From an uncultured Acidimicrobiales bacterium (GTDB taxonomy: Bacteria > Actinomycetota > Acidimicrobiia > Acidimicrobiales > SZUA-35): a stretch of 64,000 nt of DNA. This document shows positions 17,420 through 25,880 of this stretch, piece after piece (the stretch's first letter is position 1; each line of letters starts with the position of its first letter). Both the position numbers and the translations under genes were made by a program. The notes beneath the pieces were generated by a model that did not search any database, was not told the origin of the DNA, and worked only from the letters and a program-made list of their open reading frames with translations. The DNA is taken from contig CALKZY010000014.1 in assembly GCA_938002965.1 (NCBI GenBank), positions 154,934 to 218,933 on the forward strand, given 5' to 3'.

Positions 17420-18909
17420 CGGTGGCTGAGGAGAACCCAAGCCCAGTTGTTCCGTCGCTTCAGGGAACTGGTGACAATCTCGATAAGCACCCGACCGGTG
17501 TGTGGGGGCCAGTGGTGGAAATCGGTCTTGTCCCAGTGGCTATGGCTAATCTGCCTTCCGGCGACATCCTCATGTGGTCGGCCTACGAGGAGATGATGTT
17601 CGGCGGGTCTAACGGCTATACGCAAACGGTCGTCTTCCATCCTGACACCGGATCAGCTCGCAGCCGAACAGTGAGTGAGACCCAGCACGATATGTTCTGT
17701 CCTGGCATCGCCAATATGCCTGACGGCCGCGTGATGATCACCGGCGGGTCCAATGACGCCGAGGCCTCGGTCTACAACCCGGCGACCGGTAGCTGGGAGG
17801 ACGCAGCAGACATGAACGTCGGGCGCGGCTATCACTCAAACGTGGCGTTGGCCGATGGATCGGTCCTCGCCGTGGGTGGCTCGTGGAGCGGTGGCATTTC
17901 AGTGAAAGACAGCGAGGTGTATCGAGATGGCCAATGGGTGAGACTGCCGGGCATTCGTGGTGGTGGTTCGTTGGCAACCAACGACCTGCAGGGCCAGTAC
18001 CGCTCGGACAATCACATGTGGCTGTTTACCTGGAAGGGTAATAGGGTCTTTCATGCTGGGCCGGCCCGCACAATGCACTGGTTGGACACGGCCGGGCAGG
18101 GCTCGGTTGTTGCCGTGGGAGCCAGAGGTATCGACGGCGACGCCATGAACGGAAACGCTGTCATGTTCGACAGCGGAAAGATCCTGACCACCGGCGGCGC
18201 GCCGAACTACAACAGTGGGAGCGCAACCGGCAACAGCCACGTGATCGATCTGAATGCAGGTGGAATGGCTCGCCAGGTTGAGAGCTTGGCTCACCCCCGG
18301 GCTCAACACTCGAGTGTGGTTCTGCCGTCTGGTGAGGTTGTTGCGCTGGGCGGCAAGAGTCGGATCCGCCTGTTCGACGACCGAGATTCGGTGATGGTGC
18401 CGGAGCTATTCGATCCGGACACCGAGACATGGAGTTCGTTGGCCCCAATGTCGGTTCCCCGTAACTATCACAGCGCCGGGCTTTTGCTGAACGACGGCCG
18501 GGTGCTGGTAGGCGGTGGGGGCCTTTGCGGTAACTGCTCGGGGCATCCGGAACGTAACCATCCTGACGTTCAAATCCTGACGCCCCCATATCTCCTGGAC
18601 TCAAGCGGCCACCTTAAGCCGCGACCGGTTCTTGCTGATGTTCCAGCCGTTGCTGACTATGGCCAGAACGTCAGCGTAAGCGTGACTGGTGGTGTAGCCG
18701 AGTTCGCACTAGTTCGACTAAGCAACTCGACGCACTCCACCAACAATGGTCAACGGCGGATCCCAATTGAGTTTGTTGCGAACGATGACGGCCGCCTGCA
18801 ATTAGACATGCCCGACGATCCGGGTGTCGCCCCGCCGGGTTCATACATGTTGTTCGCCCTGGACTCCAGCGGCACACCGAGTGTGTCTGCGAACATCATG
18901 CTGGGCTAG
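17254..18909 (+). CDS. Galactose-oxidase-like copper radical oxidase; 3' part of the frameshifted gene
   Basis: The true coding part in this frame begins near 17311 with VPVLPG repeats. The kelch-propeller core follows galactose oxidase closely. The Cys of the Tyr-Cys cofactor is in DMFCPG (codon 17698), its Tyr partner in RGYHS (codon 17830) and the stacking Trp in SWSGG. The Tyr-His copper ligands are in RNYHS (18466-18471) and the last His ligand is in STHST (18733). The C-terminal DUF1929-type domain is present. Such enzymes oxidise a primary alcohol of sugars or glycans to an aldehyde and make H2O2; GlxA of Streptomyces acts on cell-surface glycans. All key residues remain although the gene is split. 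Confidence 0.85.
   Translation: MAAEFECASGPPRRGCESSGVAGDDVPVLPGVAGDEVLVLPGASDQRVPVLPGEIAVAEENPSPVVPSLQGTGDNLDKHPTGVWGPVVEIGLVPVAMANLPSGDILMWSAYEEMMFGGSNGYTQTVVFHPDTGSARSRTVSETQHDMFCPGIANMPDGRVMITGGSNDAEASVYNPATGSWEDAADMNVGRGYHSNVALADGSVLAVGGSWSGGISVKDSEVYRDGQWVRLPGIRGGGSLATNDLQGQYRSDNHMWLFTWKGNRVFHAGPARTMHWLDTAGQGSVVAVGARGIDGDAMNGNAVMFDSGKILTTGGAPNYNSGSATGNSHVIDLNAGGMARQVESLAHPRAQHSSVVLPSGEVVALGGKSRIRLFDDRDSVMVPELFDPDTETWSSLAPMSVPRNYHSAGLLLNDGRVLVGGGGLCGNCSGHPERNHPDVQILTPPYLLDSSGHLKPRPVLADVPAVADYGQNVSVSVTGGVAEFALVRLSNSTHSTNNGQRRIPIEFVANDDGRLQLDMPDDPGVAPPGSYMLFALDSSGTPSVSANIMLG
17301..17382 (+). repeat. 10-bp/33-bp VPVLPG-coding repeats at the frameshift site
   Basis: The sequence is built from GGTGTTGCCG-type decamers and GTTGCCGGTGATGA blocks. 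At 17311 a single GGTGTTGCCG is followed by GTGATGATG, whereas at 17335-17360 two decamers (CGGTGTTGCC, GGGTGTTGCC) precede GTGATGAGG. Duplicating GGTGTTGCCG at 17311 restores the reading frame and the SRPVLPGVAGDDVPVLPG pattern. This points to repeat contraction by slippage, or to an assembly collapse. Confidence 0.7.
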
Positions 18910-19134
18910 CACCGGTTGTGTGCTGGACCAGTCGCCAGGGGCCACCGCCCCCCGGCGATTTGAAGCAATCGACTGAGAGTCCGGCATGCAAATAGCGCTG
19001 GAATGTCAGGGGTTCGTAGGCATGCAAGAAGTCGGTTGACATCTTCGAATAATGGCGGCGGCCTGCGATACGGCTGACTGTCTTTGGCCCCGTGCCGTTC
19101 GGCCGGGGTCGCGCAGAATAGCAAAGGTGGAGAA

Positions 19135-21117
19135 ATGCAAATAGTGGTAGAGCGGCCGTCGCGGCCGTTGACGGGCGGTCGTGAGCCGACGAGGTCAGTA
19201 TTGGCGGCTGCCATTTTGGCCGTAGCCGGCGTGCTGTGTGTGGCGGTGTGGTCGCTTGCCAGTTCGAGTTCCGACAACGGTGCTGTATCGGTTGTTGGAT
19301 CTGGTGTAGTCGATTCCGACCCACTGGTTGCCTCGCTGGCCGTCGCCGGTCAGCAGGCGAAGGTTGAGATTGGCAACAGCTATGGCGGTTCTTGGGTGAA
19401 CGATGCCGGTGAGCTTCAGGTGTCGGCTACCTCGCCTGATGCACTTGCAGGTGCTGTGTCCGATGGCGTGGTCGGCCATGTTGTTGACTTCACGTCAGCC
19501 GAATTGGCCGGCGTCGTTGACACGTTGAATACCGATGTGCTGTCGCCCGATAGCCTACTCGACTCGTTGTCGACGGGTTGGGCTGTCGATGTGGTCGAGA
19601 ATCGTCTGGTGATTGAGACCGACGATCCGGGTGCAGTGTTCAGTCTGCTGGAGTCGCTCGGAGTTGACGACCGCATGGTTCGGTTCGTGCCCGGCGTAGA
19701 TCGAGAAATGCTTCAACCAGGGTCCCCCATCCACGACGCTTACGCCGACAAGTTCGGCTGGGCCGGTTGGTCCGTAGGGGCAAACCCTGGGATAGGTTGC
19801 AGCATGGGGGTGCCGGTAGTTGGTGGCTTCATCAGTGCCGGGCACTGCGCCATGAACGACGGTGACCTCATCGGCTTCGTCGGTATTGAGGACACAGTAG
19901 GTCGGGTTGAGTCGACGATCCTGCGGGAAATGAGAGACGCCGCATTCATCCGATTGGATGCTGGCCGTGTGGTGAGTCCAATTATTCCGGGGACAGCCAG
20001 CTTTGGGCCTATAGAGATTCTTGGCGTAGCGGAGGCACCGGTCGGGGCTGAGGTCTGCAAAGTCGGGCTGATGACCGGCCGGACCTGCGGAAAGATTGTC
20101 TCACGCAATCATTCGATCCTGATTGGGAAGCACCAGGTTTTTGGGTTGATCGAGACCGACATTTGTGCGAGCCAAGGCGATTCTGGCGGGGTCCTCATGT
20201 GGGGGAATCAAGTCCAAGGAATTGTGTCGAGCGGCGGTCAAGATGGTGGATGCAAAAGCCAGTACCAGCCGATCAACCAACTGCTTGAGCGTTTCGGCGT
20301 CGACCTTATGACGCCCAACGGTCCCGTGCCTCGTCTCGCGAACTACGAACCGGTGGCGAAAACAGCGGACGAGGCACTAGCGGCTGCAGGCGGCGCCGCT
20401 CTGCCCGGTTCGGGCGGTACAGCAAATCCAGCGATGGTAGTTACGCCGGATTCTAGTGATGTTCCGGTGTTGCCTGGTGTGGGTGCGCCTGTTGTGCCGC
20501 CGGTGGATAATGCTGTTCCGGTGTTGCCTGGTTCGGTGACTCCGATTGAGCCGTTGGCACCGCAGGAGTTCGACGGCTCAGCCGTGGCCATTCCTGCAGG
20601 TGGTGGCCTTCCGGGGAACCCGGTGCCGGTGTCGCCTGCGGGGCCGGTCAGCGATTTGAACGTGAATCTGCTTGTTAATGGTGGGTTTGAGTCGGTTATT
20701 CTTCCAGACGACACCTTGCTCGATGTTGCGCAGGTTGGTTGGGTGTCTTCTCGTGCTGGCAATGTGATCGAGACGTGGGAGGGTGCTTATGAGCGGGTTG
20801 GTGCTCAGGAGGGTCGTCATTTGATTGAGCTGAATGGTGATGGGCCTGACTCGATCAGCCAAACCATTGCGTCGATGCCGGGCTCCTATTATCAGTTGAC
20901 GTTCCGGCATCGTGGTCGAGTTGACATTGATCGGGTCAAGGTGACGATCAACGGTCTTGATGCTGGTGTGTCGGAGGCGGCTCCGGGTGTATGGAGTACG
21001 TTTGTCACCCAGTTTGCTGACACGAACTCCACGATCACGGTGCAGCTGACGTCGTTGGACGAGGGAACGTCGGTTGGGAATCTGATTGATGATGTGCAGT
21101 TTGTGAGAATCAGCTAG
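19135..21117 (+). CDS. Secreted trypsin-like (streptogrisin-type) serine protease with DUF642-like C-terminus
   Basis: A signal or anchor helix (about residues 21-42) is followed by a 170-residue region that may be a propeptide, then an S1-family protease domain. The catalytic triad is visible: His in SAGHC (codon 19843), Asp in RDAAFIRL (codon 19936) and Ser in GDSGG (codon 20182). Paired cysteines fit streptogrisin-like folds. A linker with VPVLPG motifs leads to a C-terminal domain starting NLLVNGGFESVILPDD that closely matches the ectodomain of the sigma factor. The ATG at 19135 has GGTGGAG upstream. The protein is probably exported and bound to the cell surface or a glycan through the C-terminal domain. 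Confidence 0.88.
   Translation: MQIVVERPSRPLTGGREPTRSVLAAAILAVAGVLCVAVWSLASSSSDNGAVSVVGSGVVDSDPLVASLAVAGQQAKVEIGNSYGGSWVNDAGELQVSATSPDALAGAVSDGVVGHVVDFTSAELAGVVDTLNTDVLSPDSLLDSLSTGWAVDVVENRLVIETDDPGAVFSLLESLGVDDRMVRFVPGVDREMLQPGSPIHDAYADKFGWAGWSVGANPGIGCSMGVPVVGGFISAGHCAMNDGDLIGFVGIEDTVGRVESTILREMRDAAFIRLDAGRVVSPIIPGTASFGPIEILGVAEAPVGAEVCKVGLMTGRTCGKIVSRNHSILIGKHQVFGLIETDICASQGDSGGVLMWGNQVQGIVSSGGQDGGCKSQYQPINQLLERFGVDLMTPNGPVPRLANYEPVAKTADEALAAAGGAALPGSGGTANPAMVVTPDSSDVPVLPGVGAPVVPPVDNAVPVLPGSVTPIEPLAPQEFDGSAVAIPAGGGLPGNPVPVSPAGPVSDLNVNLLVNGGFESVILPDDTLLDVAQVGWVSSRAGNVIETWEGAYERVGAQEGRHLIELNGDGPDSISQTIASMPGSYYQLTFRHRGRVDIDRVKVTINGLDAGVSEAAPGVWSTFVTQFADTNSTITVQLTSLDEGTSVGNLIDDVQFVRIS
20459..20550 (+). 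repeat. VPVLPG-coding repeats in the protease linker
   Basis: GATGTTCCGGTGTTGCC at about 20459 is identical to a stretch near 17325 in the oxidase gene, and GCTGTTCCGGTGTTGCC follows at about 20512. These dispersed repeats encode the same VPVLPG linker in two secreted proteins about 3 kb apart, and could support recombination or slippage. Confidence 0.7.
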
Positions 21118-21198
21118 CTACGGCTGCGCGAAGATCGCCATCGGGCATTGTTGTGTTGGTGGCGCTGACGTTTAGGTGATGTCGAGTGGTGGTTTGGT

Positions 21199-22671
21199 CT
21201 ACAGCACTTTGAAGTGGACCGACCGCCGCTCGACGTCAACATCCTCAAGTTTGAGTGTCACGACCTGGCCTAGGGAGAGGTCGCCGGCCGGAATGGCGGC
21301 CACTATGGCCGGTTCTCGCACCTGAATTCGGGCCTCGTTGCGGCGGTTGGCGGCGTCGACTACGACCCCGTCGAACGACTCGCCCAGACGGCACTCCATG
21401 ACCAGGGCTTCGGTCATGTCCAGCAGTGTTCGCTCCAATGCCGACTCCCGCTGTCGGGCTTGTCCCATTAATGACGGCAGCTCATCCAGCGCTTCAACGG
21501 CCCAAGCTGGCGGGGTGCGGTCGTTGACGATGGCCAACAGGATTTCGTTTCCGAATCGGTCGACGAGCCGCCGCAAAGGTGCGGTCACATGGGAGTAGAC
21601 AGAGGCGATGGCGCCGTGTTCCGGGTGCTCGGGTGGGTCACCGTCGAACCCGACATAGCCTGCTCCTCGGAACAAGCGGGTGCACTGCAACAAGAAAGCG
21701 TTGGTGGCCGGAGTGTCCGGCTGAATGGACCGAACGTAGTCGGCGTAGTCGGTGCCGTCGGGCCAACTCAGCTCCAAGGCAGAAGCGATTCGGCGAAGTT
21801 GATCGATGTCTTGATCTGCCGGTGGTGGCAACGTTCGGACCACACCGATTCCAGCGTCAAGCATGGCTTGGCCGGCCACGATTCCTGTCAGCAGGGAGAT
21901 CTGGGCGTTCCAGCCTTCAACCGCCAGAGTCTGGTCGAAAGCCAACGAATACTGTCCGTCGGCGGGCTCGATGATCTCCTGGGCTGGAAGGTTGAGGCTA
22001 ACGCCACCGCGCAAAGCCTCTTGTTGTTGTCGGGCCCTACCCACTTCAGCCAGGAGTCGAAGTGTTTCATCAACCGAACCGGGAGATGGGGAACGTCCAT
22101 CGGCAGCAATGGCGGCGATCCGACGATCGGCCTCGCTGTAGCTGATGGCTTCCCGCACCTGGACGGTGGCCCGTTCCAGGTGCCATTCGATCACGGCTCC
22201 TGCGGGATCGAGGTCGATGCGCCACAACAAGGCAGGCTTCTCGGTGCCGGCCAGCAGACTGGCTCGATCTTCGCTCAGAATCGGCGGATGTAGCGGAGCG
22301 CGACCGTCGGGGGAGTAGAGGGTGGTACCGCGGCGTCGGGCTTCGGCATCGACCAAGCCGCCGGGACTGAGGAAGGCGGCAACATCGGCAATGGCGTAGC
22401 GCACCTGGAACCCGCCACCGGGCAGCGAGTGGATGGCTAACGCCTGGTCGAGGTCGGTGGCGCCCGGCGGGTCGATGGCCACAAGTTCCAAGTCCTGGGC
22501 GTCAACGCGATCAGTGGTGGCCAGCGTCGCCGGGGTGACGCCGTCAGCCAAGCTGGCTTCGGCTTCGTCCAGAACACTGGCGGGGAACTCGGTGGGAACG
22601 TCGAGTTCTTGGCGGATCTTGTTGAAGGCCTTGGCAAAGACGGTGGGTGCTCTGAGTACGACTGGGGCCAC
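21199..22671 (-). CDS. RNB-domain ribonuclease (RNase II/R family)
   Basis: The 490-residue protein is dominated by an RNB catalytic domain. It contains VAIDPPGATDLDQALAI, whose aspartates bind magnesium in RNase II, and GRAPLHPPILSEDRASL. The C-terminus may form a short S1-like OB fold (VVTLKLEDVDVERRSVHFKV). The N-terminal cold-shock domains of full RNase R are absent, as in many actinobacterial short RNB proteins. It should degrade single-stranded RNA 3' to 5'. It starts 2 bp after the panB stop, so it is co-transcribed with the pantothenate genes although no functional link is obvious. Confidence 0.88.
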   Translation of the reverse strand: MAPVVLRAPTVFAKAFNKIRQELDVPTEFPASVLDEAEASLADGVTPATLATTDRVDAQDLELVAIDPPGATDLDQALAIHSLPGGGFQVRYAIADVAAFLSPGGLVDAEARRRGTTLYSPDGRAPLHPPILSEDRASLLAGTEKPALLWRIDLDPAGAVIEWHLERATVQVREAISYSEADRRIAAIAADGRSPSPGSVDETLRLLAEVGRARQQQEALRGGVSLNLPAQEIIEPADGQYSLAFDQTLAVEGWNAQISLLTGIVAGQAMLDAGIGVVRTLPPPADQDIDQLRRIASALELSWPDGTDYADYVRSIQPDTPATNAFLLQCTRLFRGAGYVGFDGDPPEHPEHGAIASVYSHVTAPLRRLVDRFGNEILLAIVNDRTPPAWAVEALDELPSLMGQARQRESALERTLLDMTEALVMECRLGESFDGVVVDAANRRNEARIQVREPAIVAAIPAGDLSLGQVVTLKLEDVDVERRSVHFKVL

Positions 22672-22673
22672 GG

Positions 22674-23654
22674 TCAGGCGCCTCCACTTTCGGTTGGTCG
22701 GCTGCCGTAGAGTCCGATTGAGTCAGGTTGATCATCCGGTCTCCCAGTGGTGACTCCCTGCAGACCCAGAGCATCGAGAAGCTCGGGTTTGGCCTGGTAG
22801 CTTTCCGCCTCGGTAGGAAACGCTCCGCTGCGCACGTCGTTGGCGTAGGTGGCTAAGGCGTTGACCTGATCGTCAAAGGCCGTGCCATAACGTCGAACGA
22901 AGCGAGGCTTGAATCGATTCTCCAGGCCGATGAGGTCGTGGTAGACCAACACCTGGCCGTCGGTGGCAGGGCCGGCGCCTATGCCGATGGTCGGTATTGA
23001 AAGCGCTTCGGTCACCAGCTTGCCGACGACGTCAGGAACACCCTCAATTACCAAGGCGAAGCAGCCAGCTTGCTCCAGGGCTTTTGCTTCGTCGATCAGC
23101 CGATGGACGGCCGCTGCTCGGCGGCCTTGGATTTTGAATCCACCCATCACATTGGTGGATTGTGGTGTCAGGCCGACATGGCCGACCACCGGGATCTCGG
23201 CGGCCGAGATGGCCTCGATGGCCGGGATGCGATTTACGCCACCCTCCAACTTGACGGCACCGGCACCGGCACGAATGAGTTCGGCGGCGTTGACTACCGT
23301 GTCGGTGGTGGACACGTGAAAGCTCATCCAGGGCATGTCGCCCACGATGAGCGCAGTTGGTTTGGCCCGCGCCACCGCAGCAGTGTGATAGGCGATGTCT
23401 TCGACCGTGACCTGCAGCGTGTCGTCGTAGCCCAAAACCACCATGGCCACCGAGTCCCCGACCAGAATCATGTCGACGTCGGCTTCGGTAGCAACACGAG
23501 CCGAAGGGGCGTCGTAGGCGGTCACCATCACAATCGGGGCGGCACCGGCACTGCGTTTCGACGACCGGAAGAACGGTACCGTGCGCTTGCGCAAGTTGAC
23601 GGCCGGTTTGGTCGCCTTGGTGCCTTCTGTTGGTTTGTTGTTGCCAGATGCCAT
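22674..23654 (-). CDS. panB: 3-methyl-2-oxobutanoate hydroxymethyltransferase (PanB)
   Basis: PanB adds a hydroxymethyl group from methylene-tetrahydrofolate to 2-ketoisovalerate, making ketopantoate, the first step to pantothenate and CoA. The protein has VTAYDAPSARVATEADVD, the metal-binding VGDSVAMVVLGYDDT and the VGDMPWMSF motif, then GAVKLEGG and GIGAGPATDGQVLVYHD. At 326 residues it is longer than usual, with extra polar residues at both ends. It lies 19 bp after panC and immediately before the RNB gene. Confidence 0.95.
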   Translation of the reverse strand: MASGNNKPTEGTKATKPAVNLRKRTVPFFRSSKRSAGAAPIVMVTAYDAPSARVATEADVDMILVGDSVAMVVLGYDDTLQVTVEDIAYHTAAVARAKPTALIVGDMPWMSFHVSTTDTVVNAAELIRAGAGAVKLEGGVNRIPAIEAISAAEIPVVGHVGLTPQSTNVMGGFKIQGRRAAAVHRLIDEAKALEQAGCFALVIEGVPDVVGKLVTEALSIPTIGIGAGPATDGQVLVYHDLIGLENRFKPRFVRRYGTAFDDQVNALATYANDVRSGAFPTEAESYQAKPELLDALGLQGVTTGRPDDQPDSIGLYGSRPTESGGA

Positions 23655-23673
23655 GAGTTGTGCCCCGGCCGGG

Positions 23674-24567
23674 TCAAAAGACCTTGACCGTTCGGTTGTC
23701 GATCAGTCTGGTGGAGCCCAGATAGGCGGCCACTAAGAGTTGTGTCGTAGTTCCTAACCGTTCAGGCCGGTCAAGAGATTCCGGATCCACCACCGCAGCG
23801 TAGTCGAGACGGGCTCGGGGTTCGGCCGAGAAGACCTCGGTCATGGCTGCTTCCACCTCGGTCGGGTCGGAAGTTCCGGCTTGGACCGCGTCTGCGCCGG
23901 CCGCTAGAGCTCGGCTAAGTACGACTGCGGCCACTCGATCTTCGGGGGAGAGATAGATATTGCGGCTGGACATCGCCAGCCCATCCGGCTCCCGAACAAT
24001 GGGACATCCGACGACGTTCACCGGCATGGACAGGTCGGCCACCGCACGTCTGATGATGGCCAACTGCTGGAAGTCCTTCTCTCCGAAGTAGGCCGAACAC
24101 GAGCCGATGATGTTGAACAGCTTGGAAACCACAGTGGCCACTCCGGTGAAGTGGGTGGGGCGGGTTTCGCCGTCCCACTTGGCCGACAACTCGGCTACCG
24201 AAACTGACGTCAACACTGCTCCGTGGGGATACATCTCTTCGACCGGGGGAACGAACAGAACATCGACCCCGGCTTCGGTAGCGATGTAACGGTCCCGGTC
24301 TAGATCTTTGGGATAGGCGTCAAGGTCTTCGTCTGGAGCGAACTGCAACGGGTTCACGAAGATGCTGGCCACCACCAGGTCGTTGGCCTCCCGGGCCGCC
24401 CGAATTAGGGAGGCGTGGCCATCGTGCAGGTAGCCCATGGTTGGTACGAAGCCGACCGATTCGCCACCGGCTCGAGCCGAGTCGGTGATGGTTCGGATAT
24501 CGGCCACCGTGGTGATGATGCGGCATCGATCATCGGTTGTTGAGCGCTCGTTGTCGTTCGAGGTCAT
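23674..24567 (-). CDS. panC: Pantothenate synthetase (PanC)
   Basis: PanC joins pantoate and beta-alanine using ATP. The nucleotidyl-transferase signatures are clear: FVPTMGYLHDGHASLIRAA (HIGH-type motif), GEKDFQQLAIIRR and AMSSRNIYLSPEDR (KMSKS-type). The 297-residue length is normal. It sits between the DUF2520 dehydrogenase (12 bp upstream) and panB on the minus strand, in one transcription unit. Confidence 0.96.
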   Translation of the reverse strand: MTSNDNERSTTDDRCRIITTVADIRTITDSARAGGESVGFVPTMGYLHDGHASLIRAAREANDLVVASIFVNPLQFAPDEDLDAYPKDLDRDRYIATEAGVDVLFVPPVEEMYPHGAVLTSVSVAELSAKWDGETRPTHFTGVATVVSKLFNIIGSCSAYFGEKDFQQLAIIRRAVADLSMPVNVVGCPIVREPDGLAMSSRNIYLSPEDRVAAVVLSRALAAGADAVQAGTSDPTEVEAAMTEVFSAEPRARLDYAAVVDPESLDRPERLGTTTQLLVAAYLGSTRLIDNRTVKVF

Positions 24568-24579
24568 GATGGTTTGAGG

Positions 24580-25383
24580 CTAGTGCCGGTCGGTCCGCTC
24601 GGCGCCCGATGGCTGGGGTCGAGCCGCCACAGTGGAAGGACTGGCAGGGTCGTCCATCGCCGCCAGGCGCTTGGCTTCGGTAGCCAAGAGCCCATAGAGC
24701 GGCCGTTCTTCAGCTGGCAGGTCGGACAGATGGGCTTGGATCGTCTCGTTGTCTCCACGAGCTGCTGGTCCGGTCAGTGCGGACTTAGCCGATCCGGCTT
24801 TGATGGTCTCGAGCGTTGATGCCATTAAGTCCCAATATCGGTCGACCGGGATGCCAACTGAGGCGGCAAGTCGCTCAACTTGGCCGCACAACACCGTCAA
24901 GTGGTTGGCGGCCACCGCAGCGGTGGCGTGATATCTGGTGCGCTGGTGGTCAGGAACTTCAAAAGGCTCTCCACCCAGAGCGTCGACCAAGTCTGCAACG
25001 ATTGGTTCGCCGGCGACGGCAAATGCAATGCCGCTTGTCAATCGCCGTGCAGCCGTGATCGGGTCGGGCAGCGATGCTAAGGGGTGAATGGACGCCACTC
25101 GGTCGTGGGGCCGGAGCACAGCCAGAGTCTTGGCCCCCGCCATATGGGCGACCACTGCTCGGGTGGGGGTCACTGATGCGGCCACGTCGGCGATGTCATC
25201 GTCAGGTACGGCAATGATCAACAGATCCACGTCGGCGGCGGCGTTGCCGACGTCGTCCGAGCGGCCGTAGGTTGCGGCCAGGTGCCAACTTGCTCCGGCG
25301 CCGGGTGCAACGCGCAGCGCCTCGATGAGACCACGACCGGCCCGACCGGGCCCTATAACGCTGTAACGGAGAGTTTCGCTCAC
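24580..25383 (-). CDS. Rossmann-fold DUF2520 oxidoreductase, possible ketopantoate reductase
   Basis: The N-terminus has the dinucleotide-binding motif SVIGPGRAGRGLIEAL and a following strand with PDDDIADVAA, typical of the Rossmann-like plus DUF2520 family. The C-terminal all-helical half (residues 140-250) matches DUF2520, which resembles the C-terminal domain of 6-phosphogluconate/ketopantoate-type reductases. It lies directly upstream of panC and panB and no panE is visible, so it may supply the NADPH-dependent ketopantoate reduction; this is inference from context. The GTG start overlaps the marR stop by 1 bp. Confidence 0.8.
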   Translation of the reverse strand: MSETLRYSVIGPGRAGRGLIEALRVAPGAGASWHLAATYGRSDDVGNAAADVDLLIIAVPDDDIADVAASVTPTRAVVAHMAGAKTLAVLRPHDRVASIHPLASLPDPITAARRLTSGIAFAVAGEPIVADLVDALGGEPFEVPDHQRTRYHATAAVAANHLTVLCGQVERLAASVGIPVDRYWDLMASTLETIKAGSAKSALTGPAARGDNETIQAHLSDLPAEERPLYGLLATEAKRLAAMDDPASPSTVAARPQPSGAERTDRH

Positions 25384-25856
25384 TAGTGGGAGCGTAACTT
25401 CTCCTCCATCATGACGAAGATCTCCGTCAAGGATTGTTGATGCTGTCTCGGAATCGGATCGATAAACCGCTGACGGACGTTGGCGTCATGAGCAGGCGTG
25501 GCTGCTTCGAGCGCTGAAGCGCCCTGTTCGGTCAGCGTGGCCCAGAGACCCCGACGATCGTCGGCGCATGCCTGACGTTCGACGTATCCCACTTCGGTCA
25601 ATCGGTTTATCCGATATGTCAGCCTGCTTCGGGAGACCAGAACCTCATCGGCGAGATCGCTCATACGCAGCCGTCTGTCTTGGGCCCGGGCCAGCGAGAA
25701 CAAGATCTCGTGGTCTGTCAGCGTCAGACTGCTGTCGACCTGAAGGCTTTCGTCCAGCGCGTCGGTCAGGCGAACGCTGACGGCAAGGAACGACCGCCAC
25801 AACAGAAGCTCGTCGTCGGTCATTAAGGACTGGTTTTCGGCGGTATGGCTGCTCAT
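25383..25856 (-). CDS. MarR-family transcriptional regulator
   Basis: The 157-residue protein has a MarR winged helix: LTDHEILFSLARAQDRRL, the recognition region MSDLADEVLVSRSRLTYRI and the wing ERQACADDRRGLWATLT. It is the first gene of the transcription unit that continues into the DUF2520, panC, panB and RNB genes (1-bp overlap with the next start). It may therefore control that unit, or simply be co-transcribed. The ligand is unknown. Confidence 0.88.
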   Translation of the reverse strand: MSSHTAENQSLMTDDELLLWRSFLAVSVRLTDALDESLQVDSSLTLTDHEILFSLARAQDRRLRMSDLADEVLVSRSRLTYRINRLTEVGYVERQACADDRRGLWATLTEQGASALEAATPAHDANVRQRFIDPIPRQHQQSLTEIFVMMEEKLRSH

Positions 25857-25880
25857 CTTCCCTCCCCCGCTGAATTGCAG

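Noticed and set aside
16739..18909. Two independent genes (a lectin and an oxidase)
   Set aside because: The second frame has no start signal, its first 20 residues are nonsense, and one 10-bp unit joins the frames perfectly; a single split gene is the better explanation.
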